In this document: positions 55,385-64,000 of the stretch, piece after piece
Layout: every line of letters begins with the position of its first letter
Position numbering within the stretch: position 1 is the first letter of the stretch
NCBI GenBank assembly: GCA_009781755.1
Contig: WQVD01000002.1
Span: forward strand, 1-64,000
Direction of reading: 5' to 3'
DNA length: 64,000 bases
Origin: Defluviitaleaceae bacterium
GTDB lineage: Bacteria > Bacillota > Clostridia > Lachnospirales > WQUN01
Program-made: the position numbers and the translations under genes
The notes under the pieces: generated by a model
Seen by the model: the letters and a program-made list of their open reading frames with translations, nothing else
What the model was told of the DNA's origin: nothing
Database searches by the model: none

Positions 55385-55999
55385 ATGAAAATCGTAAAAG
55401 CATATAAATACGACATAGAAAGCGAATACATAAAACGCGGTATCACCGAAGAAAATGGTTGGGTACATGCGGTAAATTGGGAAAAATTTAACAAACGAAA
55501 AATAATCCCAAATATGGCATTGACGGTTATGGTTTTTGGTTTCATGGTATTGCTGTTTATGATGGATCCGTTTGTGGCAACTTTTTATGATGCAGATGTG
55601 TTTTGGCTTTTCTTTGTTATTTTTTGCGTCAGTTTTTTGAATGTGGTTGTTGTAGTACCACTCCATGAAATTTTGCATTTTATCCCACTGGTGGGTTTTA
55701 AGTTGGATGACAGGTGTTTTATTGGTTTTGAGCGGTGGGGTGGTGCGCGTATGTTATATGCCGACCCAATCACGCGCAGGCAACATCTCATTTCGTTGAT
55801 AACACCACTTGTTGTGCTTAGCTTGTTGTTTATCGCGGGTATTATATTTTTGACGGGATTGCTGCAAGTGGGTGCGGTTTTCTCTTTGGGTTTTCATATT
55901 ATGAATTGTAGCACGGATATTCATGTGTTTTTTTATTACCTCAAAAAATTCCCGAAGGATACGATTTTCTTTGGTAGTCGGTATCGTGTTTCGCATTAA
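55385..55999 (+). CDS. DUF3267-type membrane zincin
   Basis: About 204 residues from ATG 55385 with a GGGGG-rich site upstream. Four to five hydrophobic helices. The metalloprotease motif HEILH sits near residue 97 at the end of a helix, with MLYADP and DIHVFFYY near the active face, as in DUF3267 putative zinc proteases. Intramembrane or membrane-associated proteolysis is a family inference; substrate unknown. Confidence 0.8.
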   Translation: MKIVKAYKYDIESEYIKRGITEENGWVHAVNWEKFNKRKIIPNMALTVMVFGFMVLLFMMDPFVATFYDADVFWLFFVIFCVSFLNVVVVVPLHEILHFIPLVGFKLDDRCFIGFERWGGARMLYADPITRRQHLISLITPLVVLSLLFIAGIIFLTGLLQVGAVFSLGFHIMNCSTDIHVFFYYLKKFPKDTIFFGSRYRVSH

Positions 56000-56025
56000 A
56001 TTATTAAGAAAGTAGGTCAACGTTT

Positions 56026-56862
56026 ATGGAAATCTCCCCCCAATCTTTAATCCTAGAAGGCCGCAAAGCCGTCTTGGAAGCCCTTAACCACGAAAAACCC
56101 ATCGACCGCATACTCATACGCGTGGACGGGAAACACAAACCCGGTGCCGCACAAGCCGCAAGCGAAGCGGGCGGCAACGATGCCGTGTACAACAAACCCG
56201 AAGGCACCCTGCGCCTCATCGCCGCCAAAGCACGCGCGTTGAAAATCGTCGTGCAGGAAGTAGAGCGCGCCAAGTTGGACGAGCTGAGCGAAACTGGCCA
56301 CCACCAAGGCGTGATTGCGCTGTGTCCGGCGGTGCCTTATGTACAAATATCAGACATCCTTGCGATAGCGGAAGAACGCGGCGAGCAGCCTTTTGTCATT
56401 GTGTTGGACGGTGTGACCGACCCGCACAACTTGGGCGCAGTGTTGCGTACAGCAGATGCAGGCGGTGCGCACGGAGTTATTATTCCCAAGCGGCGTGCGG
56501 TGGGGTTGACGGCAACCGTGGCCAAGACCAGTGCCGGAGCCATTGCGCATGTGCCCGTGGCGCGGGTGTCCAATGTCACGCGTGCATTGGAAGAATTAAA
56601 GCAAGCCGGCCTGTGGGTCACCTGTGCCGACGCGAGCGATACCGAAGGTCATGGGGCGCAATCCTTGTTTGACGCGGATTTGTCCGGCCCGATTGCGCTG
56701 GTGCTGGGTGCCGAAGGCGAAGGTGTGTCGCGTTTGGTGCGCGAGCAAGCGGATTTCGTCGTGGGCATTCCTATGCTGGGGCGCATTCAGTCATTGAACG
56801 TGAGCGTCGCCGCGGGCGTGCTTATTTATGAAGTTGTACGAAAAAGACGTAGCCGTGCGTAA
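56026..56862 (+). CDS. rlmB: 23S rRNA (guanosine-2'-O-)-methyltransferase RlmB
   Basis: A SPOUT/TrmH-family enzyme; 278 residues. N-terminal substrate-binding domain, then knot motifs DPHNLGAVLRTADAGG, LVLGAEGEGVSRLV and IPMLGRIQSLNVSVAAGVLI. It starts the conserved rlmB-yacP-sigH block; its stop overlaps the next start (TAATG). Confidence 0.95.
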   Translation: MEISPQSLILEGRKAVLEALNHEKPIDRILIRVDGKHKPGAAQAASEAGGNDAVYNKPEGTLRLIAAKARALKIVVQEVERAKLDELSETGHHQGVIALCPAVPYVQISDILAIAEERGEQPFVIVLDGVTDPHNLGAVLRTADAGGAHGVIIPKRRAVGLTATVAKTSAGAIAHVPVARVSNVTRALEELKQAGLWVTCADASDTEGHGAQSLFDADLSGPIALVLGAEGEGVSRLVREQADFVVGIPMLGRIQSLNVSVAAGVLIYEVVRKRRSRA

Positions 56863-57392
56863 TGGCAAATTATCTACTGGTTGACGGTTACAACATCATC
56901 CATTCGGACGAATCGTTGACGCGTTTGGCGGAGGACTCGCTGGAAGCTGCGCGTATCAAGCTGTGTGATTTGCTGCGCGAATTCGCAGCGCTTAGCGTGT
57001 ACCGTATCATCGTGGTATTTGATGCGCACCTCGTGGCCGGTGGTTTGGGCAGTGATACGGATTACGGCAATATCAAGGTGGTTTTCACCAAGGAAGCGGA
57101 AACTGCCGACCATTACATAGAACGCGCCGCTTATGACATGGCGCGGGGCAAACACGACAAAATCACCGTTGCCACTTCCGACGTGTTGGAGCAACTCATT
57201 ATATTGGGTAGCGGTGCCGCACGCATCGGTGCGGATGCCTTGTTAGCAGAAATTGAAGCCGCTCGCAAACAAATGCGCCGCCGCCACATCCTGAACCGAC
57301 CCGTCAAAAATAACCCCTTCGAAGGCCTGCTGGACAAGAAAACAGCCGCCATCCTTGAGGACATGCGGCTGGGGAAGCGAGGCAAACCATGA
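56862..57392 (+). CDS. YacP-like NYN/PIN-fold ribonuclease
   Basis: 176 residues starting LLVDGYNIIHSDESL, the NYN domain signature with the catalytic Asp. In Bacillus the orthologue (Rae1) cleaves mRNA on the ribosome. ATSDVLEQLIILGSGA fits the second acidic site. It overlaps rlmB and sigH at both ends. Confidence 0.9.
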   Translation: MANYLLVDGYNIIHSDESLTRLAEDSLEAARIKLCDLLREFAALSVYRIIVVFDAHLVAGGLGSDTDYGNIKVVFTKEAETADHYIERAAYDMARGKHDKITVATSDVLEQLIILGSGAARIGADALLAEIEAARKQMRRRHILNRPVKNNPFEGLLDKKTAAILEDMRLGKRGKP

Positions 57393-57991
57393 CGCCAAAT
57401 CCGCAAGAAGAGCAACTTATTCAAGCCGCCAAAGCGGGTGATGCCTTCGCCATGGACGCGTTATTTGCGCGTTATAAATCGCTTGTGCGGGCCAAGGCGT
57501 CCATGTACTACATATCCGGCGGTGACCGCGATGATTTGATTCAAGAGGGCATGATTGGCTTGTACAAGGCTTTCCTCGATTACGATCCGCAGCGCAATCC
57601 CGTATTCGCTGCCTTCGCCTCCCTATGCATCAACCGCCAAATCCAAACCGCCATCAAATCAGCCGCGCGGCAAAAACACGCACCCCTCAACGCTGCCCAG
57701 ACGCTGGACGTCGCCGAAGCGCCAGCAGGTATTGCCGCCAACGTTACTAGCGCCGCCAGCACTACTAACCCCGAAATCCTTTTCCTGGGGCGCGAATCGA
57801 TCAAAAACATTGCATTATTCATTCGCGAGCATCTTTCTCCGTTAGAACGAGACGTGTTGCTGTTGCATATAAACGACCAGACCCATGCACAAATCGCGCA
57901 GCGGATGGGCAAGACTGTGAAGTCCGTGGACAATACGTTGCAACGTGTGCGGAGGAAGGTGCGGGTGTTTCGGGATGGCGGCGGCGGTTGA
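57389..57991 (+). CDS. sigH: RNA polymerase sigma factor SigH-type
   Basis: 200 residues. Region 2 with YISGGDRDDLIQEGMIGLYKA and region 4 with AQRMGKTVKSVDNTLQRVRR. Position after rlmB-yacP and the sequence match SigH, which drives transition-state and sporulation genes in Bacillus; in a Clostridia-like host it may control a similar set. Overlaps yacP by four bases. Confidence 0.92.
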   Translation: MTPNPQEEQLIQAAKAGDAFAMDALFARYKSLVRAKASMYYISGGDRDDLIQEGMIGLYKAFLDYDPQRNPVFAAFASLCINRQIQTAIKSAARQKHAPLNAAQTLDVAEAPAGIAANVTSAASTTNPEILFLGRESIKNIALFIREHLSPLERDVLLLHINDQTHAQIAQRMGKTVKSVDNTLQRVRRKVRVFRDGGGG

Positions 57992-58154
57992 CTGCCAAGG
58001 TTGCCAGGATTGCCAAGAGCAAAGGCAAAACCTCGGGGGACGCTGCCCCCGAACCCCCGCAAAGGGGCACAAGCGCCCCTTTGATCCCCTATGTGGGCGT
58101 TGCCAAATAAGGCTTTAACCGGCCCCCCTCTCAATCATGGCTGGGACACATTTT

Positions 58155-58181
58155 CAACTGGTGGCAAATTGCCACCAGTTG
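58155..58181. repeat. 27-bp palindromic element, perfect copy
   Basis: Arm CAACTGGTGGCAA, central A, exact reverse complement. It differs from the 12136 copy at paired positions in both arms, so pairing is kept. Confidence 0.92.
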
Positions 58182-58239
58182 GGATTCATTCATTACTCTC
58201 ACAGTGCCACCGCAATAAAGTCAATGCAAAATAAAAACA

Positions 58240-58266
58240 ACCCCGTGCCACTAGGCACGGGGTTTA
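58240..58266. terminator. Terminator between sigH and the YfhO-like gene
   Basis: CCCCGTGCC-ACTA-GGCACGGGG stem flanked by AA and TTT; between convergent genes. Confidence 0.85.
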
Positions 58267-58390
58267 GCTTTGTACTATCAATAAATCAACATCGGCGAAT
58301 GCCATAACGCGGGGTCGAGGGGGAACGCTTCTCCCTCGCGGGTCTGGGCAGCGCCCAGGGTCTTGATCTTGGTTTTGACCTTAGCAACCG

Positions 58391-61069
58391 TTATTTCTTG
58401 CGCTTACTAGGCGCCGCCGCTCCGCCGAATCCAATCAACTTCAAAGCAAAGCCACTCGCAATCAACACCACCAAGCTCACCACCGAAATCACCACACCTA
58501 CACGGAACGACGAGTTGACATGACGGAACACGATATCGTGTGTGCCTGCGGGCAATTCTACGGCTACCATGGCATCGGCGAAGAGTACGGCTTCTGCGCG
58601 TTCGCCATTAACGTAAACGCGCCAGTTGCCTGCGTGGGGGATGGAAGTATACAGCAGGCCACCCTGTGTGGTGACGGTACCCTCGATGCGGGTATCGCCC
58701 ATGTGGGTCACTACGAGGGGTTCGGCGGCCAGTAGGGTATGGCCATGGGCGAATAAGCCATGATCAATCGTAGCGGCAAAAACATTTACCGCAGTATTTG
58801 CGGCAGATGTTTGCGATTCAATCACGGCAATATCACCGGCATTGAAGCTGCCCATGCGGAAGATATAAGACGAATGCGTAATGTCCACGGTATTAATGAC
58901 TTCACCATTGCGCAGCACGCGTGCTTCCGTACCGCCGTGGTAATGGATGAAGCCATACAAGCAACCATCGCGCGGCACAACAAACTCGAAGCGCAATGTA
59001 CCGCCGGAGTCCGGATTAATGCGCGCCATGTCGCGTGTACCCGCATCGTTTCCGTAGGTGGTGAAGTTGATGTGGTTGTACGTCATGGGCAGCAGCGTGA
59101 ACAACTCTTGTTGCAACCCAGTCGTCAGACGGAAGAGTTCATTTTGCGATGCGAACGGATGTGTGATGCTGCCTTCAAACATAGCGGCTTGCGAACGTAC
59201 CATGAAACCCAAGGGTAATGCGTAACGGTTACGCATGAGATTTAAGCTGCCTTCATAAGCGATTTGCTCCCAAAATACACCCGTGTCGGCTTGATGGCCG
59301 GAACGATGCACCAAGTAGCGCATGTTAAGGAATGCGTTGGTCAGGGGCGTGGTTTCGGCATAGTTGATGCTGTTGGAACGCCTGCGGTACGGCAAGCCCA
59401 ACCGTTGGATATAACTACCCAACGTGTAATCAAACATGGACGAGAACAACGCCCAGCCCTGATAACCGTACAGCGTGGTATCGTTCGAACTCCACCACCG
59501 CGTAAACTCCGTGCGGAAGAAGTCCGTTTCGTCCGTCATATTGCGTTGCGCCAGCAGATACTGCACTTCATCATTATGCCAAGGATAAGGCTCGCGCGGA
59601 GTGGTGGTATTGGATTGCACCGCCGCCACCGCCGCGATGGAAACTTCAAATATCAATATCATTGCAAATAAAATCGGCACCGCGCCCTTAAGCACACGTT
59701 GCGCTTTAAATAAGATGTGCGTCTTGTGCACAGCGGGTTCGGCCGCGCCGGTTATCATAAACAAAATCAAATACAACAGGACAAATAAAGCGCCAAAACC
59801 TACATACCGGCCTTCTTGCCGTCCAATCGTGGCCATCAGCGCGAAGAACGCGCCACCCAGCACCAACGCCAGCGTATGCCCCGGCTTCTTCGTATCGAAG
59901 ATAAGGTAAGCCTTGTAAGCCAAAGCCACCAGCAAAAACGAAGCGATAAACGCATAACGGAACGGCAACGCATGGGGGAAACTGAATCCATGCAGGATAA
60001 AATCTAAATACCGGTTATTACTGCTGATGATTAAAAATGCCAGTGCTACTGAAAATGCAATCTTCTCGCGCTTGTTGATTTTGTCGGAAATAAGAAATAC
60101 CGGCAGCAACATCAACGATATCACACCGGTAAAGAAGCTCGGCAAGGCAATGGGCGGGTGTTTTAAATCATGGTGGTGCTGTGCAAAGAAATTACCCAAC
60201 ACATCCGCAATATTCGTAAACCAAGCTTCATGGATGGATTCCATCGTGTTTACACTATTAACCGCGTTGTACGAACGATCCAGCGCAACAAAAGTGGGCA
60301 ATGTAATAAAAGCCGTAAGCCCGATGGCCAATAGCGAACACAACCCAACTGCCAACAATTTCATTAAAAAATCCATTGGCTTCAATTTGGCAATGTATGC
60401 CTGCATGAAGAAGTAAATTGCAACAAAGATGCAAATGAATACACCCATCAGGAAGTTAAAGATAATCGCCAATGCCAGCGACACAACAAAAAGGCGGTAC
60501 CGCCCCGTATGCACGAGTTGATACACGCCAATCATCACCACGGGCACCAGCGCGAAGCTGTCCATCCACATGATGTTCCAATAATACGCCAGCGCAAAGC
60601 CGCACAACGCATACAACGTAGCAAAAAACGGCGTCATCAAATTAATCTTCTTGGTCGTATAATGCAAAAATGCACACATGGCCGCGCCCGCCAAGCCCAA
60701 CTTGATGACCAGGAAAACCTGCACCAACGGGCGCAACATTTCGTAGGGGAACAGCGCCGCCAGTAAATTGAACGGGCTGGCCAAATAATAAGCAATGTGC
60801 GCCAAGAAATTGTGCCCGCCGCCCGCGGTCCAGGACCACAATAACGAGTCACCGCCACGCAGCCTATGCCAATAATCGCTAATAAACGGATAATATTGCT
60901 GCCAAAAGTCCGAAACCAAGATCATCCGGTTGGCTTCCTCGCCTGTCCTAAACGGGAATACCCCCTGCGCCGCAAACACCCCCCACAAAATCGCCATCGG
61001 TGTCAACACCGCCAGCGCATAATATAGGCGCATCGCAAAACGCGGATTATCTGTTAAATACTTTTCCAT
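58391..61069 (-). CDS. YfhO-family membrane glycosyltransferase-like protein
   Basis: 892 residues from ATG 61069, with GGAGG eight bases before it. About 12 to 14 membrane helices in the first 500 residues (starting LYYALAVLTPMAILWGVF, with DFWQQYYPF as in YfhO), followed by a large external domain of beta strands ending in one helix and a Lys-rich tail. YfhO proteins glycosylate lipoteichoic acid in Listeria and Bacillus. No teichoic acid gene is adjacent. Confidence 0.85.
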   Translation of the reverse strand: MEKYLTDNPRFAMRLYYALAVLTPMAILWGVFAAQGVFPFRTGEEANRMILVSDFWQQYYPFISDYWHRLRGGDSLLWSWTAGGGHNFLAHIAYYLASPFNLLAALFPYEMLRPLVQVFLVIKLGLAGAAMCAFLHYTTKKINLMTPFFATLYALCGFALAYYWNIMWMDSFALVPVVMIGVYQLVHTGRYRLFVVSLALAIIFNFLMGVFICIFVAIYFFMQAYIAKLKPMDFLMKLLAVGLCSLLAIGLTAFITLPTFVALDRSYNAVNSVNTMESIHEAWFTNIADVLGNFFAQHHHDLKHPPIALPSFFTGVISLMLLPVFLISDKINKREKIAFSVALAFLIISSNNRYLDFILHGFSFPHALPFRYAFIASFLLVALAYKAYLIFDTKKPGHTLALVLGGAFFALMATIGRQEGRYVGFGALFVLLYLILFMITGAAEPAVHKTHILFKAQRVLKGAVPILFAMILIFEVSIAAVAAVQSNTTTPREPYPWHNDEVQYLLAQRNMTDETDFFRTEFTRWWSSNDTTLYGYQGWALFSSMFDYTLGSYIQRLGLPYRRRSNSINYAETTPLTNAFLNMRYLVHRSGHQADTGVFWEQIAYEGSLNLMRNRYALPLGFMVRSQAAMFEGSITHPFASQNELFRLTTGLQQELFTLLPMTYNHINFTTYGNDAGTRDMARINPDSGGTLRFEFVVPRDGCLYGFIHYHGGTEARVLRNGEVINTVDITHSSYIFRMGSFNAGDIAVIESQTSAANTAVNVFAATIDHGLFAHGHTLLAAEPLVVTHMGDTRIEGTVTTQGGLLYTSIPHAGNWRVYVNGERAEAVLFADAMVAVELPAGTHDIVFRHVNSSFRVGVVISVVSLVVLIASGFALKLIGFGGAAAPSKRKK

Positions 61070-61147
61070 AAAAATCGCCTCCACACGTATTCTAACATGA
61101 AGAAATGCAAAAAAGCCACCATTTCCATTGATTGTAAGGTTTTGAGA

Positions 61148-61187
61148 TAAAAAAGGATGCCGACATTATCGTCAGGCATCCTTTTTT
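61148..61187. terminator. Bidirectional terminator
   Basis: AAAAAAGGATGCC and GGCATCCTTTTTT stem with a 15-nt loop, between the YfhO-like and AbrB-like genes on the minus strand. Confidence 0.88.
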
Positions 61188-61195
61188 GCGATTGG

Positions 61196-61378
61196 TTAGT
61201 TGGCTTGTTTTTGCGGTTCATTAATGATGACAGAGGTTATGTCTGGTTTTTGCATGGTGATTTCGCCGTTCTTGTTTTGCAAAAAGATAATTTTATCACC
61301 CGATTTGATTTTTAATGCGCGGCGGATTTCTACGGGTACGGTGATTTGCCCGTTGGATGATACTTTGGCCAGGTTCAT
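61196..61378 (-). CDS. AbrB/SpoVT-type transcription regulator
   Basis: 60 residues from ATG 61378; AGGAGG lies six bases upstream and the ATG overlaps the surface-protein stop (ATGA). Swapped-hairpin fold: LAKVSSNGQITVPVEIRRAL then LKIKSGDKIIFL. This domain serves in DNA-binding regulators and in antitoxins. No toxin gene is adjacent; it may regulate the surface protein it follows. Confidence 0.88.
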   Translation of the reverse strand: MNLAKVSSNGQITVPVEIRRALKIKSGDKIIFLQNKNGEITMQKPDITSVIINEPQKQAN

Positions 61379-64000
61379 CTTGAGCCTCCTATTCTTTTGC
61401 GGTTTTTCGTTTTTATCATAATCAGCGAGCCAAGGCCGCCAATCAATACAACGTTGACAATTGCGGCAAACCATAATGCGGCGGTGGATAAACCCGTTTG
61501 GGGCATGCGGCCGATGGGTATGGGTGTGTTGTTTATTTCTATGAAGTCCCATTGATTGGTGTCGTTATTCCATGTCCATTGGCCCTGGGGCACGCCTTGG
61601 TTATCCAGTTCGAAGTAACCGTTGCCGCTGCCATCGGGCACCAGCGTATTGCCGCCGTTGACGGGCGGACGCAGGAGCGGACGATAAGGCGATTGACCGG
61701 GCGTGTTATTGCCGCCGTGCATGATAATAAAGTGGTTGACCAGCTCATTGTTGGGCGCAAAACTGCCTGCCACAAACGTGAAAGTAATCGTATTGCCCAA
61801 GCCAAAATACGCAGGTACCGTGCCGAAAAATAGGCCAATCTCCGTGTAATGCAAATTGCCGGGTTGCGGCAGCGTAAAGTTGAACGGTCTGGATGCGTCA
61901 ACGCTGCTTACCAGCGTGCGCCAAGTGTTACTGCCTTGCACCATGTAACGGATGTCATAAGTCACGCCCGCACTGTTATTGAATGCAGGAAGACTACCGG
62001 ATACGAAATTAAGGCCGACGCCGGGCATATCCACAATAGCAAAGTTGGTTACTGCTGCCCCCGTGCGGTTGTGGAAACCATGCAACGTCCACGAAACTGT
62101 TCCTCCAACGGGTACTTCCATGACACTGGGAAACTTAATCAATGGCGAAGCTGTGGTGGTGGGTGGTGTAGTGGGAACGCTGGTTTGGTTGGGCGTAGTG
62201 GTGGGCGTAGTTGTTGGCGCGCTAGTGGGTGTCGCCGTGGTGGATGGGAAAGTAACAACACGCGTAGGCGGATCCGTGGGTGGTTGCGTTGGCGGCAGCG
62301 TTTGTTGTGGGGTAGTTTGCGGTGGCGTAGTTTGCTGCGGTGTTGTTTGTTGTGGCGCGGTTTGCTGTGGTGTCGTTTCAACTGGAGTAGTCTCTGCTGG
62401 TGTTGTCGGTTGCGGCGTAGTTTCAGCTGGAGTTGTCTCCGCGGGTGTTGTTTGTTGCGGCGTAGTTTCAGCCGGGGTAGTCTCCGCTGGCGTGGTCTGC
62501 TGTGGCGTAGTTTCAGCCGGGGTAGTCTCCGCTGGCGTGGTCTGCTGTGGCGTAGTTTCAATCGGAGTAGTTTCCGCTGGTGTAGTCTGCTGCGGCGTAG
62601 TTTCAACCGGTGTAGTCTCCGCGGGTGTGGTCTGCTGTGGCGTAGTTTCAACCGGTGTCGTCTCCGTGGGTGTGGTCTGCTGCTGCGTGGTTTCAGCTGG
62701 GGTAGTCTCCGCGGGTGTGGTCTGTTGTGGCGTAGTTTCAGCCGGGGTAGTCTCCGTGGGTGTGGTCTGCTGCTGCGTGGTTTCAGCTGGGGTAGTCTCC
62801 GCGGGTGTGGTCTGCTGTGGTGTTGTTTCAACCGGTGTCGTCTCCGCGGGTGTCGTGGGTGCTGGCGTTGTCGGCGGGGATGTTGTGGGTGCTGGAACGA
62901 CCACGGCTACTTCATTACTGGTTGTTAAGTATGCTTCATCTTCGCAATGGATAGTTGCGGTATTGTATATAGTTTTCCCTGCGGCATATTCAAGAACAAT
63001 TACATCAAAAGTGACATAAACAGGGATATTGGCATATAAATCAACACGTACACGCAATACGCCTGTAGAAGAATTAAATTCATATGCACTTGTCAAAACG
63101 CCGTCAACACGAACCGTACCCGGCACAAATTCTACAAGCGTTATATCAATAACATCTGTGATGATTGCATTGGGCAAGAGGGGGGTATCGGAAGTTGTGG
63201 ACATGATCTCTCCGGTAAATGCAATCGCATCACCCCTATGACGCTGATAATGCCGGGTTTCGTTTGTGCGCAGGTTATTAACAAAAGCATGATTTGCGAC
63301 AACGTGCGGTTCAACTCCCGGTCGGTCATCATAAAAAGGTTGTATTTGTACTGCAAAACATACAGTCACGGCACCGTGGGGGGGAATATTGGGGATGACC
63401 CAGTGCACTTCATTTCCTATAACCATCCTGTTTCCCATTGGGCCAAAGCCCATGACACACTGTGAACCGCAAAAACAAGGCGAAGCCATGGGCGTTATTG
63501 ACGTTGGGATTGCCCACTGCGGAAGCACATCCCGCACCGTAACCGACCCTGAAGGGGTGTTTCCGGTATTCCGAACGGTTATGGTGTAAAACATCCTATT
63601 ATTGTCAGGAACAATTGCATAATCGGGCAGCGGAACTCCCGGAGCTGAATAGGCTGTTTTTACACCGTAAATGGTTGGGCGGACAACAACATGGGTCGTG
63701 GTTAATGCTTCGCTGGAACTATCCTTTACGGATGCCCGGTTAAATATAATGGTTCCGGCCGGCGCAGTAGGATCAACTATTACCGAAAAACGAAAGATCA
63801 TGGTTTCCCCAGGCCCTAAGTTTTCAACGGTCCAAGTTACGGCATTATTAGAATATGTTCCTATCACGTTGGGCGGAGAATCGATGGATCCCGGAACAAA
63901 TGTCGTGAACACAGGAATGGGGTCGGAAACGGAAAAATTTCCGGTGTCCGTATCCGAAGTGTTTGTGACTGTAATGGTGTAGTGAATGGCATGACCGGCC
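61375..64000 (-). CDS. Cell-surface protein with DUF11 repeats, TTP repeat stalk and sorting signal (5' end missing)
   Basis: The frame is open to the window edge, so the N-terminus is outside. From the edge inward: beta-sandwich DUF11-type repeats (HYTITVTNT, FYTITVRNTGNT), then a Thr/Pro/Glu/Gln stalk of 11 tandem 15-residue units (ETTPAETTPQQT-like), then another beta-rich domain, and at the C-terminus MPQTG, a hydrophobic helix and a Lys/Arg-rich tail, a variant of the LPxTG sortase signal. It is probably wall-anchored. No sortase is seen. The stop overlaps the AbrB-like start. Confidence 0.85.
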   Translation of the reverse strand, partial: AGHAIHYTITVTNTSDTDTGNFSVSDPIPVFTTFVPGSIDSPPNVIGTYSNNAVTWTVENLGPGETMIFRFSVIVDPTAPAGTIIFNRASVKDSSSEALTTTHVVVRPTIYGVKTAYSAPGVPLPDYAIVPDNNRMFYTITVRNTGNTPSGSVTVRDVLPQWAIPTSITPMASPCFCGSQCVMGFGPMGNRMVIGNEVHWVIPNIPPHGAVTVCFAVQIQPFYDDRPGVEPHVVANHAFVNNLRTNETRHYQRHRGDAIAFTGEIMSTTSDTPLLPNAIITDVIDITLVEFVPGTVRVDGVLTSAYEFNSSTGVLRVRVDLYANIPVYVTFDVIVLEYAAGKTIYNTATIHCEDEAYLTTSNEVAVVVPAPTTSPPTTPAPTTPAETTPVETTPQQTTPAETTPAETTQQQTTPTETTPAETTPQQTTPAETTPAETTQQQTTPTETTPVETTPQQTTPAETTPVETTPQQTTPAETTPIETTPQQTTPAETTPAETTPQQTTPAETTPAETTPQQTTPAETTPAETTPQPTTPAETTPVETTPQQTAPQQTTPQQTTPPQTTPQQTLPPTQPPTDPPTRVVTFPSTTATPTSAPTTTPTTTPNQTSVPTTPPTTTASPLIKFPSVMEVPVGGTVSWTLHGFHNRTGAAVTNFAIVDMPGVGLNFVSGSLPAFNNSAGVTYDIRYMVQGSNTWRTLVSSVDASRPFNFTLPQPGNLHYTEIGLFFGTVPAYFGLGNTITFTFVAGSFAPNNELVNHFIIMHGGNNTPGQSPYRPLLRPPVNGGNTLVPDGSGNGYFELDNQGVPQGQWTWNNDTNQWDFIEINNTPIPIGRMPQTGLSTAALWFAAIVNVVLIGGLGSLIMIKTKNRKRIGGSR
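62371..62865. repeat. 45-bp tandem repeat array in the surface-protein gene
   Basis: Eleven copies of a 45-bp unit, beginning at 62371, 62416, 62461 and so on every 45 bp to 62821. It encodes the 15-residue stalk units. Near-identity of several copies suggests recent expansion and possible length variation. Confidence 0.92.

Larger units (their letters stand above)
58027..58366. repeat. Composite intergenic repeat cassette (second, inverted copy)
   Basis: This 399-bp gap (57992-58390) has no gene. In order: a reverse double hairpin (58027-58090), GCCGGTTAAAG spacer, CTCTCAATCATGGCTGG, the 27-bp palindrome (58155-58181), a terminator (58240-58266) and a forward double hairpin (58308-58366). 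It is the reverse arrangement of 12040-12264. Confidence 0.85.

Noticed and set aside
55228-55545. 106-codon upstream extension of the CoA-transferase
   Set aside because: The extension lacks family similarity, covers the opposite gene's start, and GGGGA supports ATG 55227.
62371-62865. Regular 45-bp repeats as a CRISPR array
   Set aside because: The units are directly adjacent without spacers and lie in a coding frame.
61849-63019. Long plus-strand frames rich in Cys, Gly and Val
   Set aside because: They are the reverse reading of the Thr/Pro repeat stalk of the surface protein.

Overview
This looks like a chromosomal segment of a Bacillota (Firmicutes) bacterium, most likely a Clostridia-like lineage. 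The evidence is the strong AGGAGG-type ribosome sites, the conserved blocks rlmB-yacP-sigH and ireB-ruvX-DUF1292, an energy-coupling-factor (ECF) module, BMP-family nucleoside-type ABC transport, RNase J, AbrB, SigH, and a dnaA-dnaN-recF-gyrB-gyrA origin region. Base composition is moderate to GC-rich, with three AT-rich accessory islands: 1.57-3.68 kb, 26.67-27.75 kb and 37.55-39.25 kb. Species assignment is not possible from the sequence alone.

Layout. 0-5.8 kb: tuf, an AT-rich secreted serine protease and lipoprotein pair, then small zinc-ribbon and lipoprotein genes on the minus strand. 5.8-10.7 kb: a complete BMP/nucleoside-type ABC importer. 10.8-16.2 kb: a minus-strand RNA-modification series (prmA, rsmE, a DUF4405-like membrane protein, a small coupled ORF, a cysteine desulfurase, thiI). 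16.3-20.2 kb: fused ECF ATPase plus EcfT, tRNA-Val, and a CofE-like ligase. 20.3-30.8 kb: oriC, dnaA, dnaN, recF, gyrB, an MntA/HepT-like pair, gyrA and an Hpt protein. 30.9-39.3 kb: an ABC-2 exporter, an HTH regulator with a possible -1 frameshift, a GH9 glycosidase, an RCC1 lipoprotein and a Panacea-domain plus membrane-protein pair. 39.5-49.8 kb: ribokinase, tRNA-Pro, a dehydratase/membrane-glycosyltransferase fusion, RNase J, two giant imperfect hairpins, then ruvX-DUF1292, ireB, mtaB and a flavodoxin. 49.9-58 kb: four tiny DUF1659/DUF2922-type genes, a multi-PAS hybrid kinase, a CoA-transferase, a DUF3267 zincin, and rlmB-yacP-sigH. 58.4-64 kb: YfhO-like protein, an AbrB-like regulator, and the 3' part of a repeat-rich surface protein running off the window.

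The most notable signals outside ordinary genes are repeats. A 27-bp palindromic element with compensatory base changes occurs six times; single and overlapping copies lie in frame inside the ecfA fusion and rsmE. A composite cassette of this palindrome plus GC-rich double hairpins occurs at 12.0-12.3 kb and, inverted, at 58.0-58.4 kb, bracketing the origin. Two unrelated long fold-back structures (about 240 and 194 bp) fill the 700-bp gap upstream of RNase J. Among protein systems, the best candidate for something undescribed is the Panacea-domain antitoxin paired with a five-helix membrane protein at 37.5-39.3 kb.

All calls come from reading the sequence; no database search was run.
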